The notes beneath the pieces were generated by a model, which was not told the origin of the DNA, did no database searches, and saw only the letters and a program-made list of their open reading frames with translations. From contig CAMORU010000003.1 of assembly GCA_946624155.1 (NCBI GenBank), forward strand, positions 1 to 64,000: a stretch of 64,000 bases of DNA. Reading direction: 5' to 3'. Below are positions 59,456-64,000 of the stretch, one piece after another. A program made the translations under genes and the position numbers. Origin of the DNA: an uncultured Caryophanales bacterium. Lineage in GTDB: Bacteria; Bacillota_I; Bacilli_A; RFN20; CAG-826. Position 1 is the first letter of the stretch. Every line of letters begins with the position of its first letter.

Positions 59456-60217
59456 TTCTGGAATTACTTCGTGATCGACAATTTCAACCTTAAGAGTTGG
59501 GTCAATCTCAAGAAGTAATTTTTTCATTTGTGGCATAAAAATACGTTCAATTTCATGAGATACATCTAAAAAGTTATAATGAAATGCCAAAATATCTCTT
59601 CTTGCATGATGTGGAATATCTCCTGAAAGGAAAATGTCATAACCTTCATCTCTCACTTTAAGGAAATCTCTTGATCCTGCACCACCAATAATTGCCACTT
59701 TTTTAATACGTTTTTGGCCACCATTAATTAAATGCGAATATTCAAGTCCAAGACATTTATTTGCATACAATGCAAATTCATGTATCTCCATTTCATTTTC
59801 AAGCTCTCCTCCACGTGCCATAGGTACAGTTTCTAAAGGCTTGATATTTTTTAATTTAAGAGCATTAGCTAAAGCATCATTCATACCATCTCTGCCAGCA
59901 TCAAAATTTGTATGCATAGAATAAACTGGGATTCCCATCTTATCGATTTCTTCGCAAACGAAACGTTTAACATCGTGATGCGATAAAACTCTTTGTCTTG
60001 GTCCGTAAATAAAAGGATGGTGGGTTAAAATTAAGTCAGGTTTTTCTTTTTTGTTTTTAACAATATTTAGTACTTCTTCATCAAAGTCCAAGCAAAGTAA
60101 AATTGAATTAATTTGATCTGGCAATTTTCCAGTCATTAAACCAACTCTATCACCACGACTTTTGATAGATTTTGGGAAACGTTTTGCAAGTTCTCTAAAT
60201 AACTTAATTTTTTCCAT
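59444..60217 (-). CDS. Nif3-like dinuclear metal centre protein (YqfO)
   Basis: 257 residues of the NIF3/YqfO family. Metal ligands are in LTHHPFIYGPRQ and the C-terminal FLSGDIPHHARRDI and DVSHEIER. GTP cyclohydrolase I type 2 activity is proposed for some members, but the role is unclear. It overlaps trmK by 14 bp and the convergent ispH by 12 bp. It lacks the central PII-like insertion found in the Bacillus form (about 370 residues). Confidence 0.92.
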   Translation of the reverse strand: MEKIKLFRELAKRFPKSIKSRGDRVGLMTGKLPDQINSILLCLDFDEEVLNIVKNKKEKPDLILTHHPFIYGPRQRVLSHHDVKRFVCEEIDKMGIPVYSMHTNFDAGRDGMNDALANALKLKNIKPLETVPMARGGELENEMEIHEFALYANKCLGLEYSHLINGGQKRIKKVAIIGGAGSRDFLKVRDEGYDIFLSGDIPHHARRDILAFHYNFLDVSHEIERIFMPQMKKLLLEIDPTLKVEIVDHEVIPELIK

Positions 60218-60869
60218 AATTTTCTAATCTTTCATTAATTTTTGTTAATTCCAAGACTTTGTCTTGAAGTTTTGGATTATCTTTAATTTTGCTAATTGTT
60301 TCTATGTTGTGATTAATCAAATATTCTTTGTATTTTGGCCACAATTTATCTTCGTAAATTTTATATCCAAATTTAATTTCGTCTTCAGAATAAGTTTTAT
60401 GGTTTTCATTTCTTTCAAATGAAGTAATTACGTAGAATTTATTATCTTCAAAGACAATAATTTCTTTCGCGATTTCAAATCCATAATTAACAATTGTTTT
60501 TCTAGCAACATCAATATCTCTATGAGCATCAATTATGATCTTTTTGACTTTTGCTATTTTGTCTGGTCTTTCATCAATAATTGATTTAATGTTTAATCCA
60601 CCCATTCCAGCTATAACAATTGAGGTTACATCTTTGCTAACGCTGACTAGACCATTCGAAAATGATAATTTAACTGCTTTTAAAGCACCTATATTATTTT
60701 GTAAATTCTGGTAAGGACCTTTTTTGTTTTCAATAGCAATTATTTGAATATTTTTATTTCTACCTATAAGGTAGAGTTCTAAAAGTCCATGGTCAGCGCC
60801 TATATCGGCAACTTTCTCACCAGGATCAATTAAATCACCAATAGTTCTAAGTCTAAGAGGCAGAAACAT
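60204..60869 (-). CDS. trmK: tRNA (adenine22-N1)-methyltransferase TrmK
   Basis: 221 residues. SAM-binding Rossmann motif VADIGADHGLLELYLI, followed by GMGGLNIKSIID and a C-terminal helical domain. TrmK methylates A22 of tRNA and is essential in some Bacillota. It starts at the last base of the rpoD stop. The dnaG-rpoD-trmK-nif3 order is characteristic of this phylum. Confidence 0.95.
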   Translation of the reverse strand: MFLPLRLRTIGDLIDPGEKVADIGADHGLLELYLIGRNKNIQIIAIENKKGPYQNLQNNIGALKAVKLSFSNGLVSVSKDVTSIVIAGMGGLNIKSIIDERPDKIAKVKKIIIDAHRDIDVARKTIVNYGFEIAKEIIVFEDNKFYVITSFERNENHKTYSEDEIKFGYKIYEDKLWPKYKEYLINHNIETISKIKDNPKLQDKVLELTKINERLENYGKN

Positions 60870-62134
60870 TAGTTTTTAATCTCTCTATAATCTCCCAAGC
60901 GTGATACACGTTTACGTGTTCTTAATTTTTTGATAGCTTTTGCTTCAATTTGACGAATACGTTCACGAGTAACACCAAAAACCTTACCGACTTCTTCAAG
61001 AGTTCTAGGATGGTTATCAATTAAACCATAACGAAGTTCAAGAACTCTTCTTTCTCTGTCGGTTAATTCAAGCATAACTTCATTAAGTTCGTCCTTAAGA
61101 AGAGATTTTGTTGTGTAATCACTTGGCGATTCAACTTCTTTATCTTCTAAGAAATCGCCTAAATGTGAATCATCTTCTTCACCAATAGGAGTCTCTAAAG
61201 AGACTGGTTCTTGATTTATACGTTGAATTTCTCTAATTCTTGCTGCGCTTAAAGCACCTTCTAGCCTATCTGAAATTTCTTCAGCTGTAGGATCACGTCC
61301 AAGTTCTTGAACAAGTTGTCTTTGAGCACGAGTAATTTTATTAATTGTTTCAACCATGTGAACCGGAATACGAATTGTACGAGCTTGATCGGCAATTGCA
61401 CGAGTAATTGCTTGTCTAATCCACCATGTTGCATAAGTTGAAAACTTAAATCCTTTTGTATAGTCAAATTTCTCAACTGCTTTGATAAGACCCATATTAC
61501 CTTCTTGAATAAGGTCTAAAAATGGCATTCCGCGACCGGCATAACGTTTAGCAATTGAAATGACTAAACGCAAGTTTGCGGTAATTAAGTCTTGTTTTGC
61601 GTCTTCATCGCCATCAATAATTCTTTGAGCGAGTTCAATTTCTTGTTGAGCGGTTAAAAGAGGCACTTTACCGATTTCTTTAAGATAAATCTTAACGGAG
61701 TCATTTACTTTAACATCACCAATAACGAGTTTAGAAATATCTTGTAACTCTTTTTCATCTGGGACATCTTCGTCATCCATGTCCATTGAAACATCAGAAC
61801 CATCAAATTCTAATTCTTCAAGATCTCCATCATCGCCTTCAGAGATAACATTAATGTTATTTGATTTAAAATAATTAATTAAATCTTCAACATCTTTATC
61901 TTCTAAATCTAAAAAAGAGATAGCATCTTGAATATCTGCTTGTTCAATTTCTCCACCATCAGTTTTAGCTTTCTTAAGCAAACGAGCTTTTATTGAATCT
62001 AAAGATTCAATTTCATCTTCATCATCTGAAGGAACTTTTTTTACTTTCTTTTCTTTTACAACTTTTTTTACAGCTTTACTTTCAGCTTTTTTAGTTGTCT
62101 TTGCGCTTGCTTTTGTTTCTTTCTTTGCAGCCAT
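60869..62134 (-). CDS. rpoD: RNA polymerase sigma factor RpoD (SigA)
   Basis: 421 residues. Lysine/alanine-rich N-terminus (1 to about 35), region 1.1 (about 40-90), acidic linker, and conserved regions 2-4: [27 protein letters not shown] (2.3-3.0), and the 4.2 helix-turn-helix [27 protein letters not shown]. It directs the -35/-10 promoters found across this window. GGGGAGGA site before the start; transcribed with dnaG. Confidence 0.97.
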   Translation of the reverse strand: MAAKKETKASAKTTKKAESKAVKKVVKEKKVKKVPSDDEDEIESLDSIKARLLKKAKTDGGEIEQADIQDAISFLDLEDKDVEDLINYFKSNNINVISEGDDGDLEELEFDGSDVSMDMDDEDVPDEKELQDISKLVIGDVKVNDSVKIYLKEIGKVPLLTAQQEIELAQRIIDGDEDAKQDLITANLRLVISIAKRYAGRGMPFLDLIQEGNMGLIKAVEKFDYTKGFKFSTYATWWIRQAITRAIADQARTIRIPVHMVETINKITRAQRQLVQELGRDPTAEEISDRLEGALSAARIREIQRINQEPVSLETPIGEEDDSHLGDFLEDKEVESPSDYTTKSLLKDELNEVMLELTDRERRVLELRYGLIDNHPRTLEEVGKVFGVTRERIRQIEAKAIKKLRTRKRVSRLGDYREIKN

Positions 62135-62166
62135 TTAATCGTCCTCCCCTACTTGACTAGTAAATG

Positions 62167-63969
62167 TTATTTTCTTTTAGAAATGTATTCTTTTAAAATT
62201 TTTGCTTGTTCTTCAACGGATTTTCCTTGGCACGCTTGCCGTAATGCATTTTTCTCATAAATTTTAGTTCTTTCTTCGTTGATGACTGTATTACAGTCTT
62301 CCAGCATCTTTTTAGAATACTTAGCTTTATCTTTCCTGAAATTAATTGCGCTAATTTCATTAATGATTTGCTCTTTATTTTTAATTTCTATAGCGTTTAG
62401 TTCGTTAATCATTTCTGATGTATCAATTTTTCCAGTTTCTTTATATTGTTCGAGAATAAAATTGGCAATTGATCTATAGATTTCGTTATAGAAATATTTA
62501 ATATCTTGTTCATAAAATTTAATTGCTTCATCTGAAACAAACATTAAATCTAACACCGTTCTTTCTGCTAGAGTTAATCTTCTTAAATCACGAGATAATT
62601 TAGATAAATCAAGAGACGTATTCACTTCAGCATTAACATTAGTTAATGAAGCACCACCATCAACACGTTTTCCTTTAAAATCCTTTAACGTATTTCTAAT
62701 GGCTGAAGCAGTAAAATCTGTTGCTTCTGAGAGCTTATATATGTAGTCTTCCTGCACTAATTTATCTTTGATTGAAGCAATCATAGGCATAAAGTGATGA
62801 ATAACTTTTTTCTTATCTTCAATACTTCCTAAAGGTGAAGTGTTTTTGTAGTAATTTAAAGCAAAATTAAATGGGTCAACTAGGCTGTTAACATAAGTTT
62901 TCAGTTTTTCTTCGCCGTCTTGTTTAAGAATTTCATCAGGATCCCTTACTTCTCCAGGAACCGACACTAATCTATATGATAGGTGCGCTTCATCAAGTTG
63001 AGCCATAAGTCTCATCATTGCTGATTGTCCAGGTTTATCTCCGTCTAAACAAATTCTAATTTCACAGCCTAATTTCCTAAGTAATTCAATATGCTTTTCT
63101 GTTAATTTTGTTGACATTAATGCAACACAGGATGTAATTCCAATTGTGTCAAAAGCAAAAACGTCCATAAAACCTTCAACAACATAAACATATCCATCAT
63201 GTCGAGCTGTTTGTTTAGCAAGATGGTAGTTATAAAGTATGTTACCTTTGGTAAAAATAACAGTTTCTGGTGAATTTACATATTTTGGAGCTTCAGGATC
63301 ATCGTTAATTTTACGAGCTGAGAATCCACAAACTTGACCATTTGAATCTTTAATTGGGAATATTAATCTTCCTTGATTGTTATCGCTCATTCCTGAAGTT
63401 TGAGCAATGGCAATTCCAGTATTTTCAATATTTTTTAAAGAAAAACCTTTTGCTTTTAAATATTCGATGGTCATTTTTCCATCAGAAAAAGCATAACCTA
63501 CTCCAAATTTAGCACATTGTTGCTGAGATAATTGTCTTTTATCAAGGTAATCTCGTGCAACTTTACCTTCTTCTGTTGTTAAAGCATAAACATAATATTT
63601 TTGTAATTCGTTTATACAGTTATAAACTGGCAACAAATTTTCATCGATTTTACGTTGATAAGTTTGTTTATGAAGTCTAGGATCATCAAATCCTATAATC
63701 TCACAAACTTTACGAACAGCTTCTTCGAAGCTACATTTGTCGTATTTTTGGACAAAAGTAAAGACATCACCACCAGTTTGACATACAAAACAATGGAATG
63801 TTTGTTTATCTTTACTTATTTGCATTGATGGGTCATGATCATCGTGAAAAGGGCAAACAGCTACATAACCTTTGCCTTTCTTTTGCACGCTAGTTAAGTA
63901 ATAAGAAATAACGTCGACTATGTCAGCGCGTTGTTTTATTTCTTTTACTAAATCAAAATCAATCGCCAT
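62167..63969 (-). CDS. dnaG: DNA primase
   Basis: 600 residues. N-terminal zinc-binding CHC2 domain: C39, H42, C60, C63 (CPFHDDHDPSMQ and HCFVC). TOPRIM core with VVEGFMDVFAFD and CLDGDKPGQ (about 260-310), then a C-terminal helicase-binding domain. It makes primers for replication. A GAGGA site lies about 10 nt before the start. Confidence 0.97.
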   Translation of the reverse strand: MAIDFDLVKEIKQRADIVDVISYYLTSVQKKGKGYVAVCPFHDDHDPSMQISKDKQTFHCFVCQTGGDVFTFVQKYDKCSFEEAVRKVCEIIGFDDPRLHKQTYQRKIDENLLPVYNCINELQKYYVYALTTEEGKVARDYLDKRQLSQQQCAKFGVGYAFSDGKMTIEYLKAKGFSLKNIENTGIAIAQTSGMSDNNQGRLIFPIKDSNGQVCGFSARKINDDPEAPKYVNSPETVIFTKGNILYNYHLAKQTARHDGYVYVVEGFMDVFAFDTIGITSCVALMSTKLTEKHIELLRKLGCEIRICLDGDKPGQSAMMRLMAQLDEAHLSYRLVSVPGEVRDPDEILKQDGEEKLKTYVNSLVDPFNFALNYYKNTSPLGSIEDKKKVIHHFMPMIASIKDKLVQEDYIYKLSEATDFTASAIRNTLKDFKGKRVDGGASLTNVNAEVNTSLDLSKLSRDLRRLTLAERTVLDLMFVSDEAIKFYEQDIKYFYNEIYRSIANFILEQYKETGKIDTSEMINELNAIEIKNKEQIINEISAINFRKDKAKYSKKMLEDCNTVINEERTKIYEKNALRQACQGKSVEEQAKILKEYISKRK

Positions 63970-63975
63970 TAAATA

Positions 63976-64000
63976 TTATTCCTCAAGTGCTTTTTCTAAA
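63976..64000 (-). CDS. Possible C-terminal end of an unidentified gene
   Basis: On the minus strand a frame entering from the right edge ends TAA at 63976-63978 with LEKALEE before it, 7 nt upstream of the dnaG start. Too short to identify, and it could be chance. Confidence 0.3.

Noticed and set aside
1..64000. tRNA or rRNA genes
   Set aside because: I saw no cloverleaf with the conserved GGTTCGAATCC-type T-arm and no rRNA core sequence in any gap.

Overview
This is an AT-rich window from a low-GC Bacillota chromosome. Gene blocks follow the order seen in Bacillus: alaS-ruvX-DUF1292-greA, rplU-prp-rpmA-obg, ruvAB, secDF-recJ-rel-hisS-aspS, asp23-nusB-xseAB-dxs, xerD-deoB, yqeG-yqeH-nadD/yqeK, parE-parC, and dnaG-rpoD-trmK-nif3. 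Several genes usually found in these blocks are absent (folD, ispA, apt, dtd, yhbY). TGA acts as a stop (for example in alaS and nusB), so this is the standard code and not the Mycoplasma code. Non-mevalonate isoprenoid genes (dxs, ispG, ispH), Rel and a full primase/sigma pair are present. My best inference is an uncultured host-associated member of the Bacilli near the Mollicutes/Erysipelotrichia branch with a compact genome; the sequence alone does not fix the taxon.

Layout. 1-6 kb: the end of mnmA, a three-gene amino-acid-type ABC importer (TrpXYZ-like) divergent from a TrpB carrying an N-terminal helix-turn-helix, then a PTS_EIIC_2 membrane protein divergent from a clostripain-family lipoprotein protease. 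7.9-12 kb: a T-box-controlled alaS operon and greA. 12.1-13.7 kb: a small accessory patch with a 58-residue peptide gene coupled to radC, a small unknown gene, and two tandem copies of a structured RNA of about 165 nt, each with its own sigma-A promoter and terminator. 13.7-21.4 kb: the L21 operon, obgE, nadE, ruvAB and secDF. 21.4-27.5 kb: recJ followed by three lipoproteins and a small membrane protein. 27.6-42.3 kb: rel, hisS, aspS, tkt, asp23-nusB-xseAB-dxs, dinB, xerD and deoB. 42.3-44.9 kb: a Crp/Fnr regulator divergent from a binding-protein/permease pair that lacks an ATPase, with a CRP-type palindrome between them. 44.9-64 kb: mostly minus-strand housekeeping blocks (nadD-yqeK fusion, yqeHG, parCE, yneF, efp, rpmG, nfo, a DEAD helicase, nif3, trmK, rpoD, dnaG), with plsY, ispG and ispH on the plus strand.

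The strongest non-routine signals are the tandem promoter-RNA-terminator units at 13.3-13.7 kb. Next are a recurring intergenic tandem heptamer (TTAGTAG repeated at exactly 11 bp) at four loci, two of which share a second motif and look like one RNA or terminator element family. Others are the HTH-TrpB fusion beside an ABC ATPase with a roughly 75-residue insertion, an EF-P without the canonical lysine loop, and a set of promoters whose -10 box lies only 5-11 nt from the start codon, suggesting leaderless mRNAs.
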